DNA from: Flammeovirgaceae bacterium UBA2338
Lineage (GTDB): Bacteria > Bacteroidota > Bacteroidia > Cytophagales > Cyclobacteriaceae
Reading direction: 5' to 3'
Assembly: GCA_002344795.1 (NCBI GenBank)
Contig: DDUM01000077.1
Coordinates: forward strand, 1-44,801
DNA: 44,801 nucleotides
Shown in pieces: positions 15,959-24,097 of this stretch; position 1 is the first letter of the stretch, and every line of letters starts with the position of its first letter. Both the position numbers and the translations under genes were made by a program. Below the pieces are notes generated by a model. It did no database searches. It was not told where the DNA came from and saw only the letters and a program-made list of their open reading frames with translations.

Positions 15959-15972
15959 GTGACATAGGTTAC
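15959..15972. promoter_or_regulatory. Crp/Fnr-type dyad upstream of the RND operon
   Basis: GTGAC-ATAG-GTTAC is an inverted repeat with one mismatch and a 4-base spacer, as in sites of Fnr/HcpR-type regulators (HcpR sites in clostridia are GTAAC-N4-GTTAC, recalled). Its centre is 33 bases from the centre of the -7 element, near -41, the usual class II activator position. The window encodes a Crp/Fnr regulator at 27987-28664. Confidence 0.45.
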
Positions 15973-16378
15973 GCTCAGCAAATTATTCGTGATTTATTAT
16001 CAGAACTTTTGTTTGAGATCACTTTTAATAAGAAGGAACTTGTACTTGTGAGGGTGAATGATGACAATCCGGAAGAATTTCCGATCCGCCCTCTGCCCGT
16101 GATTAACCAGGTATGATTTCAGCTTCTTCAGCTGGGGGCTTGCGTAATTTTATGCGTAACTATTTCTTTTATCTGCCGCACGCGCTTTGCGTCAGATCCA
16201 ATTTGGTGCTGATGTCATGTTACGAAAGGTTTATCTCCAAGTGCGTCTCTGTTCGGAATCCGGTTTATGGCAGGCGCTTCTTACTCTTGGTAACCGAACT
16301 CTTGATTTTTCGTTTTAGACGGCATCCAGTTAAAATTTTCTCTTGACACCGGCTATAGATTAGATCCAAACCCCCTTA
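15973..16378 (+). other. Intergenic stretch with apparent decayed coding sequence
   Basis: No intact gene is seen in the 470 bases between the TolC-like gene and the M14 peptidase. The plus strand holds an open stretch ending at a TGA at 16114-16116 that reads like ordinary protein (contains LLFEITFNKKELVLV and EEFPIRPLPVINQ) but has no ATG. Downstream, short protein-like bits appear in changing frames. One open frame (16113-16346) gives a Cys/Arg-rich product unlike a real protein. A frameshifted gene remnant is the best guess. Confidence 0.35.
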
Positions 16379-18061
16379 TTACTTCAAGCTGATCTCCTTT
16401 TTAATGGTTCCTCCTTTTTCGGACTGAACAGTAAAGGTGGCCACAGGATTCTTTCCCGTAATTTGAAATACATAATCTACAGAGCGTGTGGTAACTCCAT
16501 TATTATCCCTGGTTCCATCGAGATTGCCCAGATCAGTTCTGGGTTCTCCACTTATCAGCTCTGCATCTTTTACCTCCACCAAGGAACGCACGGGCTTTGC
16601 AATCTTCATTTCAAGGGCTCGTGTGGTAATGTAGGTAGGCAGATAACCTTCGTTCTCTATCTTCAATGATATTTTTACAACTTTTCCCTTTTCAATTACA
16701 CGTACATTGGATTCCCTGATTACTACCCGCGGACTGATCTCGGCCAGCCATGTCATCCAAGGCACATATTTTTCTATTTCTTCTTTCAACATCTCAACAG
16801 GTGGGTTTTGTCGGGTAAATTTGGTGTCCCATCCACCAATCTCCACCTGGCCGAGTTGAGGGTGATTAAAGCTTTGCCAATTTTTAAAACCTTTCCCTCC
16901 CAACTTTTCATCGTTCCACTTCAATCTTTCCTTGTCCGAAACACGGCCGTTTTTGTCATAGTCGGCATCAAAGGCACCCCAGAATTCAGGTACAAAGCCC
17001 ACCACACCAAAATCCCAATACCCCCAACTAATGAGTGTTCCATGCCGATGCAGCCTTGGATTACTATAACTAGGAATGGCCCTTTGTCCAGTAGTCTTTT
17101 CATACTTGCCGGACAGCTCCATAATTAACTGCTGATCGTCCATATTGAAATTATCCCAGGAAGTTGTGGAGGGAAGTCGAAATAAATATCCTCCTGCAGT
17201 GTGGCCATGGAAAATTCCGGTGATGTTCCTGTGAGCATTTATAAATTCAATGGTATACCTCGTCTCCGGCTCCGATAGCGGATAAGGGCCAGCTCCCTTC
17301 TGCTCACTTTCAAGTCCCCAGTTGCGGGGAAAATTTCTGTTCATGTCTATCCCTCCTATTCCATCTTCATTGAACAGGCCATCGTTGTCATCATCGGTGC
17401 CTTCCTCCAGCACGTCATAAAAATCTCCTGTGGTATCGACTTCTCCTCTTCTCACCATGAGGCGAGGATCCTCTTCACTGATCTTCCACCTACCTGTAGG
17501 GTTTTTAATACGCATGTCGGTAATAAGATTGTCCTTATTCAAATCATTTCCCGGGTCTTCATCCAGCAGACCATCCATGTCTTCATCATAAGGGCGAGGT
17601 GTACTTCTTAAGTGGTTGACAGTGTTCAGTGCAATGTCTGCGCCATCCGGATTGAATTTTGGTCTTATATATAATGTGCGGGTGTCAACAAGATTTTTAA
17701 TTCTCGGATCCTTGTCGTATTGAGTTAAAATGTGCCATGCAAAATACAAAGATACCTCTGCTCCTGTCAGTTCGCCTGCGTGGATATTACCATCATAATA
17801 ATAGGCCGGTTTGCTGCCCGGGCTTCCGGTTTCTTTATTGGTGATCTCCAGTACCATAAGGGGCGTTCCTTTGAGCGTTTCCCCAATGGAGTATAAACTG
17901 GTGAGGTTTGGGTACGTTGTGGACCAGCCTTTCAACAAGGCATAGGCATCCGTAGTATTGTGGTACTTCTTCCAGTTGGGGTTTTTAGGATCTTCGCTTT
18001 GCGCGAATGCACAAACTGAAAGCAGGAGCGCCAGGCTGAACAGTAGGTTACGGGTTTGCAT
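16379..18061 (-). CDS. Secreted M14 zinc carboxypeptidase with EF-hand-like inserts
   Basis: This 560-residue protein has a signal peptide (CAFA-QS) and an M14 metallopeptidase domain: the zinc motif H94-A-G-E97, a NPDGAD segment, the substrate-binding pair N241-R242 in IDMNRNFPRNW, and a third zinc His in HGH (285-287). A candidate catalytic Glu lies in VPEFWGAFD. Acidic Ca-binding-type loops are inserted in the catalytic domain: DEDMDGLLDED (159-169), a DLNKDNLITD loop soon after, DDDNDGLFNED (223-233), and DADYDKNGRVSDKE after the VPEFWG segment. The C-terminal third looks like a beta-sandwich domain. It would trim C-terminal residues from peptides outside the cell, probably in a Ca-stabilised form. 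Confidence 0.9.
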   Translation of the reverse strand: MQTRNLLFSLALLLSVCAFAQSEDPKNPNWKKYHNTTDAYALLKGWSTTYPNLTSLYSIGETLKGTPLMVLEITNKETGSPGSKPAYYYDGNIHAGELTGAEVSLYFAWHILTQYDKDPRIKNLVDTRTLYIRPKFNPDGADIALNTVNHLRSTPRPYDEDMDGLLDEDPGNDLNKDNLITDMRIKNPTGRWKISEEDPRLMVRRGEVDTTGDFYDVLEEGTDDDNDGLFNEDGIGGIDMNRNFPRNWGLESEQKGAGPYPLSEPETRYTIEFINAHRNITGIFHGHTAGGYLFRLPSTTSWDNFNMDDQQLIMELSGKYEKTTGQRAIPSYSNPRLHRHGTLISWGYWDFGVVGFVPEFWGAFDADYDKNGRVSDKERLKWNDEKLGGKGFKNWQSFNHPQLGQVEIGGWDTKFTRQNPPVEMLKEEIEKYVPWMTWLAEISPRVVIRESNVRVIEKGKVVKISLKIENEGYLPTYITTRALEMKIAKPVRSLVEVKDAELISGEPRTDLGNLDGTRDNNGVTTRSVDYVFQITGKNPVATFTVQSEKGGTIKKEISLK

Positions 18062-18236
18062 ATGGGTTTATTTTGAGGTTGTAGTAAGCTACTTCTTCGT
18101 GATGGAAGTTAGAAAGGATTTTTGATGAGAGGTTTTACCCAGCGCTGCCTCACCCAAAAATATGATCCTTTCCGGTTTGGAAATTTTCAATCCTGTATTT
18201 CGACAAGTATTGGGATGACCATTCGAGAGGGAAGTG

Positions 18237-18257
18237 ATTCTAGATTCTGGATTCTGG
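18237..18257. repeat. 7-bp tandem repeat (GATTCT[A/G] x3)
   Basis: GATTCTA, GATTCTG and GATTCTG follow each other directly, then a degenerate GGTTTCTG, in the 206-base gap between the M14 peptidase start and the 3' end of the amidohydrolase gene. Confidence 0.7.
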
Positions 18258-18267
18258 GTTTCTGAGA

Positions 18268-19623
18268 TTAGTGCTTAACCAGTTTTTGTAACATCGCATC
18301 GATTGTTTCCTTAGGAAGGTACGTTTCTCCAATCATCACTGCTTCGATGGCTTGTGTGTTGGTGATGTCCTCCAATGGATTGGCATCAAGCAAAACCAAA
18401 TCTGAAACAGCACCGGCTTGGATCATTCCTGCATTTTCCTTGTTGAGGTAATCAGCCACGTTGATGGTTCCCGTTTGCAAAGCTTCAAATGGAGTGAGGC
18501 CGGCATCTACCAGGTACTTCAATTCATGATGTGCCGAAAAACCGGGAACATTAAAAATTTGAGGCGCGTCCGATCCCAATAAAATTCCTACGCCATTCTG
18601 TTGGCATTCGTAAATAAGTTTTCTTCGCAACGCGATGTAATCCCGCACTTTCTCTGCATTGTATCTCTTGTCCGCCAACAATCCATCTTTGGTCTTTCTC
18701 CAGTTGTCCAGCACCTGCTGACTCATGTACTTCATTTCAGGAGCACTGAGGTGTTCCTCTGCTTCCGCAGGAAACATCCAGCGTTCAGCCAGCGATTGCG
18801 TGGGCACCATCCAAATATCTTTCTCTTTTAAACCTTGTATTATTTCGGGAATTCTGGAAGTATCCGCCAGAGGTGATGAGTAGATGGCAAAGAGTCCGTT
18901 GCCTTCTTCTCCTATCTCTTTAATGTTGGGAACCAGGGCTTCAACAATACCATCCATGTGATCGATGGAAGAATAGCCAGCTTCAATTGCGCGGTCAATA
19001 CCTACATCAAAAGAAACATGACCCACAAATGGAATTCCCAATTCATTGGCCGTAGATGTAATTGCTGCAAAGGTCTCCGGAACCAATCCTGGGTGCATTT
19101 TCAAATAATCATAGCCTGCGGCCTTTTGATCACGTACTCTTTTGGCTCCCTCCTCTGCAGTTTTCACGGTGTTGCCATTAAATGATGGTCCAGTAGTATA
19201 GAAATGTGGCCCCAATACTTCGCCACTTTCTAACTTTTTCCTCAACTCAAGGTGAAGTGGGTGTCCCAGCATACCACGAATAGTGGTGATTCCCTTTGCG
19301 AGAAAAAGAGACAATACATCTTTCATGGGCTCCATGTCATCGATGGGAGGAACATGCGCATGCATTTCTGCTAATCCGGGGATCAGGTACTTTCCAGTAC
19401 CGTCTACAATGGTTGCATCATCATTATAAGTTACCTGTCCGCTTCCCCCCACGGCTACAATTTTTCCCATGCTCACTACTACATCTTGATTTTCCAATAT
19501 GCGCTCCTGATCCATTGGGATCACATTTACCGATTTAAATACCACCTGAGGTTGTCCGGTATTATTTTTGGGTTGACACGAAAAAAGAAAGAGGGTGGTG
19601 GCCAGGAATACAAGTGCTCTCAT
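18268..19623 (-). CDS. Amidohydrolase lipoprotein, imidazolonepropionase-like
   Basis: This 451-residue metal-dependent amidohydrolase_1 family protein has a lipobox ending at Cys16 (LFSC). The metal motif EMHAH is present, followed by later metal-site segments VGHVSFD and SIDHMDG and the catalytic Asp in LLGSDAPQ. The C-terminal half has the TINVADYL...GAVSDLVLLDANPL pattern seen in imidazolonepropionase-like and prolidase-like envelope enzymes. The substrate is not predictable. It is not close to the two D-aminoacylase-like genes in sequence. It stands alone, divergent from clpB. Confidence 0.87.
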   Translation of the reverse strand: MRALVFLATTLFLFSCQPKNNTGQPQVVFKSVNVIPMDQERILENQDVVVSMGKIVAVGGSGQVTYNDDATIVDGTGKYLIPGLAEMHAHVPPIDDMEPMKDVLSLFLAKGITTIRGMLGHPLHLELRKKLESGEVLGPHFYTTGPSFNGNTVKTAEEGAKRVRDQKAAGYDYLKMHPGLVPETFAAITSTANELGIPFVGHVSFDVGIDRAIEAGYSSIDHMDGIVEALVPNIKEIGEEGNGLFAIYSSPLADTSRIPEIIQGLKEKDIWMVPTQSLAERWMFPAEAEEHLSAPEMKYMSQQVLDNWRKTKDGLLADKRYNAEKVRDYIALRRKLIYECQQNGVGILLGSDAPQIFNVPGFSAHHELKYLVDAGLTPFEALQTGTINVADYLNKENAGMIQAGAVSDLVLLDANPLEDITNTQAIEAVMIGETYLPKETIDAMLQKLVKH

Positions 19624-19776
19624 AGTTGCATTGATGAGGGTAAAAGTAGGATACCGAATGTAGTAATTAGAAGGTTGAATTCGAAAGTAAACGATTGAGA
19701 GTTAAGGGTAAAAAAATCAGTCAAAATGGCGGAATTGCACTATAATGGGGTGTTTTTAATGACATAATTTCATGAT

Positions 19777-19808
19777 TTTGACTATTTTCTGAGGTGGAGT
19801 ATTATTTG
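19777..19808 (+). promoter_or_regulatory. clpB promoter
   Basis: TTTG at 19777-19780, 19 bases, then TATTATTTG at 19800-19808. This matches the Bacteroidota -33/-7 arrangement except for one extra base inside the -7 element. It ends 25 bases before the ATG. No CIRCE element or other heat-shock operator was seen. Confidence 0.65.
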
Positions 19809-19833
19809 ATAAGTGTTGTGAAAATAGAACAAT

Positions 19834-22449
19834 ATGAACTTCGATAAATTCACAATAAAGTCTCAGGAAGCATTACAAAAGTCTGCCGAGATTGCACTAA
19901 GCAATCAACATCAAGCCATAGAGCCTGCTCACTTGTTAAAGGCCATTTTAGAAACAGACGAAAATGTTTCCACTTATATATTAAAAAAGCTCAACGTAAC
20001 GCAAGCCATTCTTGACACTAAGCTACAGGAAGTACTTGGATCATTTCCTAAAGTAACAGGACAACAACCTCACCTATCCTCTGCTACCAATCAGGTTTTA
20101 CAAAATGCAGAAAAGGAATTGCGCGAGTTGAAAGATGAATACATTTCTGTAGAGCACTTGCTGTTGGCATTGTTAAATACCAAGGACAAGGTAGCAGCTA
20201 TTATGAAGGATGTAGGCTTTGACAAGGCTACTTTGTTAAAAGCCATTAAAGAATTGCGTGGTGGAAGTAAGGTGACCGATCCAAATGCGGAAACAAAATA
20301 CAAATCCCTGGAACGCTATTCTAAAAACTTGAATGAACTCGCCAAAAAAGGAAAGATAGATCCGGTAATCGGTCGTGATGAAGAAATCAGGCGAGTACTC
20401 CAAATTTTATCCAGACGCACAAAAAATAATCCTATCCTTTTGGGAGAACCTGGTGTGGGTAAAACAGCCATTGTGGAAGGAATGGCACAACGCATCGTGG
20501 ATGGAGACGTACCTGAAAATCTTAAAGAAAAGATTCTGGTATCTCTTGACATGGGCTTACTGGTTGCCGGTGCCAAGTACAAAGGAGAATTCGAAGAGCG
20601 TTTAAAAGCGGTTATTAAAGAGGTGATAGATGCTGAAGGCCAAATCATCCTCTTCATTGATGAGATCCATACACTGGTAGGAGCTGGAGGTGGCGGAGAA
20701 GGGGCTATGGATGCGGCTAACTTATTGAAACCAGCGCTTGCCCGTGGAGAATTACATGCAATAGGTGCCACCACGCTTAAGGAATATCAAAAGTACATTG
20801 AGAAAGACAAAGCGCTGGAAAGAAGGTTCCAGGCGGTGATCGTGGATGAGCCTACCGTTGAGGATTCTATATCTATCCTACGCGGAATCAAAGACAAATA
20901 CGAATTGCATCACGGAGTAAGAATTAAAGACGATGCCGTTATTTCTGCGGTAGAATTATCGCATCGCTATATCTCAGATCGTTTCTTGCCCGACAAAGCA
21001 ATTGATCTAATGGATGAGGCTGCTGCCAAACTTAGGTTGGAGATGGACTCTATGCCCGTAGAACTGGATGAGCTGAACCGCAGGATCATGCAATTGGAGA
21101 TTGAAAGAGAGGCCATTCGCAGAGAAAAGGACAAAGAAAAAGAAAGTGTGTTGAACAAAGTGATTGCTGAACTCTCGGAGTCACGCAATGCATTGAAAGC
21201 CCGATGGGAAAATGAAAAAGAAGTTGTGCATGGAATTCAACGTGAAAAAGAAAATATTGACAAGTTAAAGTTCGAAGCAGAGAAGGCAGAGAAGGCTGGT
21301 GATTATGGCGCTGTCGCTGAAATCCGCTATGGGAAAATGACGGAAGCAGAGCATCGCCTCAAAGCTGCTCAGGAGAAAATGAAAGAGTTGCAAGGAGAGC
21401 ACTCCTTGTTAAAAGAAGAAGTAGACAGTGAGGACATTGCTGAGGTGGTCGCCAAATGGACAGGTATACCTGTTTCCAAAATGCTTCAAAGTGAAAGAGA
21501 AAAACTACTTTCCCTGGAAGAAGAATTAGGAAAAAGAGTAGCCGGACAAGAAGAAGCCATTCACGCCCTGAGTGATGCGGTGAGAAGAAGCAGAGCGGGA
21601 TTGCAGGATCCTAAACGCCCGATAGGTTCATTCATTTTTATGGGAACTACAGGCGTGGGTAAAACCGAGCTTTCCAAAGCACTGGCTGAATATTTATTCA
21701 ACGATGAGAATTCGATGGTACGTATTGATATGAGTGAGTATCAGGAAAGACATTCTGTGAGTAGATTGATAGGTGCGCCTCCCGGATACGTAGGTTATGA
21801 TGAGGGTGGCCAGTTAACAGAGGCCGTAAGAAGAAAGCCCTACTCTGTCATTCTACTGGATGAAATTGAGAAGGCACATCCTGATGTCTTCAATATTTTA
21901 CTTCAGGTATTGGATGAAGGAAGATTGACCGATAACAAGGGTCGTGTGGCTAACTTTAAGAACACGATCATTATCATGACCACTAACATTGGATCTCATG
22001 TGATTCAGGAAAAATTCGAAGGAATCACTGAAGAGAATTATTTCGAGGTACTGGAAGATACGAAGGAAATGGTAGTGGATCTATTGAAAAAATCGGTGCG
22101 ACCAGAATTCATCAATAGAATAGACGACATCATTATGTTCCGTCCGCTGAGCAGAATCGATATCCGTAAAATTGTAGCTATCCAATTTGATCTAATTCGT
22201 AAGAGAATGGAGGAAAGTGGAATTAAGATTGATATTTCGGATGCCGCCCTCGACAGGCTGGCAAAAATCGGATTTGATCCTCAGTATGGCGCTCGTCCAT
22301 TAAAAAGAGTTTTGCAAAGAGAAATATTAAATGAGCTCTCAAAACAAATTCTAGCTGGGACAATCAGGAAAGATGCTGTGATCTTTATTGATTTGAAGAA
22401 TGATGTAGAGTTTGAATTCCAGAACCTGGAACATGTTGAGGAATTATAA
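19834..22449 (+). CDS. clpB: ClpB, ATP-dependent disaggregase
   Basis: This 871-residue hexameric AAA+ chaperone rescues aggregated proteins together with DnaK. The N-terminal Clp repeat domain (1-150) is followed by AAA-1 with Walker A GEPGVGKT at 204-211 and Walker B ILFIDE at 272-277, then a long charged coiled-coil middle domain (about 405-530), which separates ClpB from ClpA/ClpC. AAA-2 has Walker A GTTGVGKT at 604-611 and Walker B VILLDE, and a sensor-2 GARPLKR motif lies near the C-terminus. The gene is monocistronic, with its own promoter and a strong terminator. Confidence 0.98.
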   Translation: MNFDKFTIKSQEALQKSAEIALSNQHQAIEPAHLLKAILETDENVSTYILKKLNVTQAILDTKLQEVLGSFPKVTGQQPHLSSATNQVLQNAEKELRELKDEYISVEHLLLALLNTKDKVAAIMKDVGFDKATLLKAIKELRGGSKVTDPNAETKYKSLERYSKNLNELAKKGKIDPVIGRDEEIRRVLQILSRRTKNNPILLGEPGVGKTAIVEGMAQRIVDGDVPENLKEKILVSLDMGLLVAGAKYKGEFEERLKAVIKEVIDAEGQIILFIDEIHTLVGAGGGGEGAMDAANLLKPALARGELHAIGATTLKEYQKYIEKDKALERRFQAVIVDEPTVEDSISILRGIKDKYELHHGVRIKDDAVISAVELSHRYISDRFLPDKAIDLMDEAAAKLRLEMDSMPVELDELNRRIMQLEIEREAIRREKDKEKESVLNKVIAELSESRNALKARWENEKEVVHGIQREKENIDKLKFEAEKAEKAGDYGAVAEIRYGKMTEAEHRLKAAQEKMKELQGEHSLLKEEVDSEDIAEVVAKWTGIPVSKMLQSEREKLLSLEEELGKRVAGQEEAIHALSDAVRRSRAGLQDPKRPIGSFIFMGTTGVGKTELSKALAEYLFNDENSMVRIDMSEYQERHSVSRLIGAPPGYVGYDEGGQLTEAVRRKPYSVILLDEIEKAHPDVFNILLQVLDEGRLTDNKGRVANFKNTIIIMTTNIGSHVIQEKFEGITEENYFEVLEDTKEMVVDLLKKSVRPEFINRIDDIIMFRPLSRIDIRKIVAIQFDLIRKRMEESGIKIDISDAALDRLAKIGFDPQYGARPLKRVLQREILNELSKQILAGTIRKDAVIFIDLKNDVEFEFQNLEHVEEL

Positions 22450-22467
22450 ATAGGTTAGTTTTAATAC

Positions 22468-22501
22468 AAAGCCTCAGGAGTAATTGCCTGGGGCTTTTTT
22501 T
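22468..22501 (+). terminator. Intrinsic terminator of clpB
   Basis: AAAGCCTCAGG (22468-22478) pairs with CCTGGGGCTTT (22487-22497) with one T-G wobble. The loop is 8 bases and a T run follows. It reaches the last codon of the convergent channel gene. Confidence 0.88.
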
Positions 22502-23645
22502 ATAGCCCCTCCTCAATATGGAACAGCCGTTTCAGTCTTTGGTGTCCTTTTCGATCCATCAGCAAAACCAAATAATCTCCTTTTTCTATAGTCACTGGCT
22601 CCTCAGGGTTTTTTAACATTTTCCGTTTCCCATCCACCATCTTTACCAAACCCACTAATACCACATTGCTTTCTTTCTTTAAATCAAAAAAGGCTTTGTC
22701 ATAAAGCATCCCGGCCATTGGATTGTCCTCCTTCACCTGAAGTTGCTTCATATCGTACTCATCATCATGATGAGCGTAGGCAATTATCTCTTCGCTGAAT
22801 AACGCCACATCTGGTTCATAGATATAACTGGCCAGTAGTTTAGATGAGATCTCGTTTTTAGAAATAGCATAAGTAACACCTGCGTGATGAAAAGTACTTT
22901 TTAGGTTTCCGTTGTCAAGTGTTACTACATAATTAAGGTCGTTGAAATGTTTCTTCATATTAATAATATAGACCAGCTTTTCGGTATCGTCATGAAGATT
23001 GATGAATACAATAGAAGCCTTGCGAATATTAGACTTCTCCATTAATTCAAAATTGTTGTAATCAGAATACAGTGTGTAGGCCTCATTTACAGTATAATAC
23101 TCACGAATGAGTTCGATGTCACGCTTATCCTTTGTGATAATAGCCACCTTTTTCCCTGCGGCTATAAGATGACCAATCACCGACTGACTAAAGTCATTCC
23201 ATCCGATAATGACCACATGACCTTCAAAGTTTGTTCCGTTTAATCCCATAGCCTTATTTTCTTTAACCGTTCTCATTACGATTGTAATCTGACCAATAAC
23301 AAATCCATAAATTCCTATACTTGACAGCAGAAATACAAATCCAAGCATACGACCCCAATAGGTTACAGGAATAAGATCTCCGTAGCCTACTGTAGTTAGC
23401 GTGGCTATCGCATACCACGCTCCATCCTGTATCGAAATAATCCTTGCATTGGGAGCCCCTGATTCAAACTGCAACATTAAAAACACAAGGAAGGAGTATA
23501 TTAATAATAATGCTCCAATGGTAAAAATACTCTTCCTATAGATCTGCTGCCTCATAATTAAAAAATACGCTCTTAAGTAAGAGAAAAGAATATTGAAATA
23601 AAAATATCCTTGAATTCTAAACCACTTACGAAATTTTTCGTACAA
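22500..23645 (-). CDS. Potassium channel with RCK (TrkA-N/TrkA-C) domains
   Basis: This 381-residue ion channel subunit has a two-helix pore (helices at about 38-60 and 98-118) with the selectivity filter TVGYGD at 85-90. A cytosolic RCK Rossmann domain (HVVIIGWNDFSQSVIGHLI) follows, then a C-terminal TrkA-C-like domain. RCK channels are gated by ligands such as nucleotides or Ca. The start is uncertain: the longest frame begins with TTG at 23645, but a TACGAA-N4-TTCGTA palindrome covers its first codons, and the first ATG is codon 31 (23555). Starting there still leaves the whole pore intact. The gene diverges from blaI, and the operators suggest shared repression. Confidence 0.9.
   Translation of the reverse strand: MYEKFRKWFRIQGYFYFNILFSYLRAYFLIMRQQIYRKSIFTIGALLLIYSFLVFLMLQFESGAPNARIISIQDGAWYAIATLTTVGYGDLIPVTYWGRMLGFVFLLSSIGIYGFVIGQITIVMRTVKENKAMGLNGTNFEGHVVIIGWNDFSQSVIGHLIAAGKKVAIITKDKRDIELIREYYTVNEAYTLYSDYNNFELMEKSNIRKASIVFINLHDDTEKLVYIINMKKHFNDLNYVVTLDNGNLKSTFHHAGVTYAISKNEISSKLLASYIYEPDVALFSEEIIAYAHHDDEYDMKQLQVKEDNPMAGMLYDKAFFDLKKESNVVLVGLVKMVDGKRKMLKNPEEPVTIEKGDYLVLLMDRKGHQRLKRLFHIEEGL
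23627..23642. promoter_or_regulatory. BlaI-type operator, copy 1
   Basis: TACGAA-ATTT-TTCGTA is a perfect 6-bp dyad with a 4-base spacer. It overlaps the first codons of the longest reading of the channel gene. It has the same arms as the copy 58 bp away next to blaI. Confidence 0.75.
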
Positions 23646-23684
23646 ATAACTTGGAACAATGATAAAGACACACTAAACTTGAAA

Positions 23685-23700
23685 TACGAAATAATTCGTA
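23685..23700. promoter_or_regulatory. BlaI-type operator, copy 2
   Basis: TACGAA-ATAA-TTCGTA ends 4 bases before the blaI ATG. BlaI/MecI repressors bind dyads bounded by TAC and GTA next to their own gene, which this fits. The binding itself is inferred. Confidence 0.78.
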
Positions 23701-23704
23701 ACAA

Positions 23705-24097
23705 ATGAGTGCAAAGAAGAACAATGCCAAACCAACGGAAAAAGAGCTTGAAATACTGCATGTTTTATGGCAAAAAGGGCACTGCAGTGTAAAGGAAGTG
23801 CATCAGGAAATGGGCGGAGATGCGAGTAACGGATATACCACCATCCTGAAGTTTTTACAAATTATGTTTGAAAAGAACATCGTATCCCGTCAGAAAAGCG
23901 GCAAGCTTCACTTGTACAAAGCCATTGCCACTAAAGAGAACACAAAACAGCAGATGGTTGACAAAATAATAGATACTGTTTTTGAAGGGTCGGCCTCACA
24001 ATTAGTAATGAGTGCTTTGGGCAACAACAAATCATCAAAGGAAGAACTAAACGCTATTAGAAAATATCTTGATGAATTAGAGGAGGGAGAAAAATGA
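23705..24097 (+). CDS. blaI: BlaI/MecI/CopY-family transcriptional repressor
   Basis: This 130-residue winged-helix repressor opens with the family pattern PTEKELEILHVLWQKG. The recognition region (GYTTILKFLQIMFEKNIVSRQKSGKLHLYKA) is followed by a C-terminal dimerisation helix set. Repressors of this family are removed from DNA when cleaved after a signal from a membrane BlaR1 protease. The stop overlaps the next start by 4 bases (ATGA), so it is translationally coupled to the M56 gene. Two identical-arm dyads upstream are likely its operators and suggest control of the divergent potassium channel too. No beta-lactamase is adjacent, so the regulon is probably about envelope stress or ions rather than antibiotic resistance. 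Confidence 0.93.
   Translation: MSAKKNNAKPTEKELEILHVLWQKGHCSVKEVHQEMGGDASNGYTTILKFLQIMFEKNIVSRQKSGKLHLYKAIATKENTKQQMVDKIIDTVFEGSASQLVMSALGNNKSSKEELNAIRKYLDELEEGEK

Noticed and set aside
16113..16346. 77-codon frame as a possible gene
   Set aside because: The product is rich in Cys, Arg and Phe without family pattern, and it has no promoter; treated as part of a decayed region.
19624..19833. CIRCE or other heat-shock operator before clpB
   Set aside because: No TTAGCACTC-N9-GAGTGCTAA-like dyad is present; only a normal housekeeping-type promoter is seen.
20316..20774. 152-codon frame antisense to clpB
   Set aside because: It mirrors the conserved AAA-1 region; a shadow of strong codon bias.
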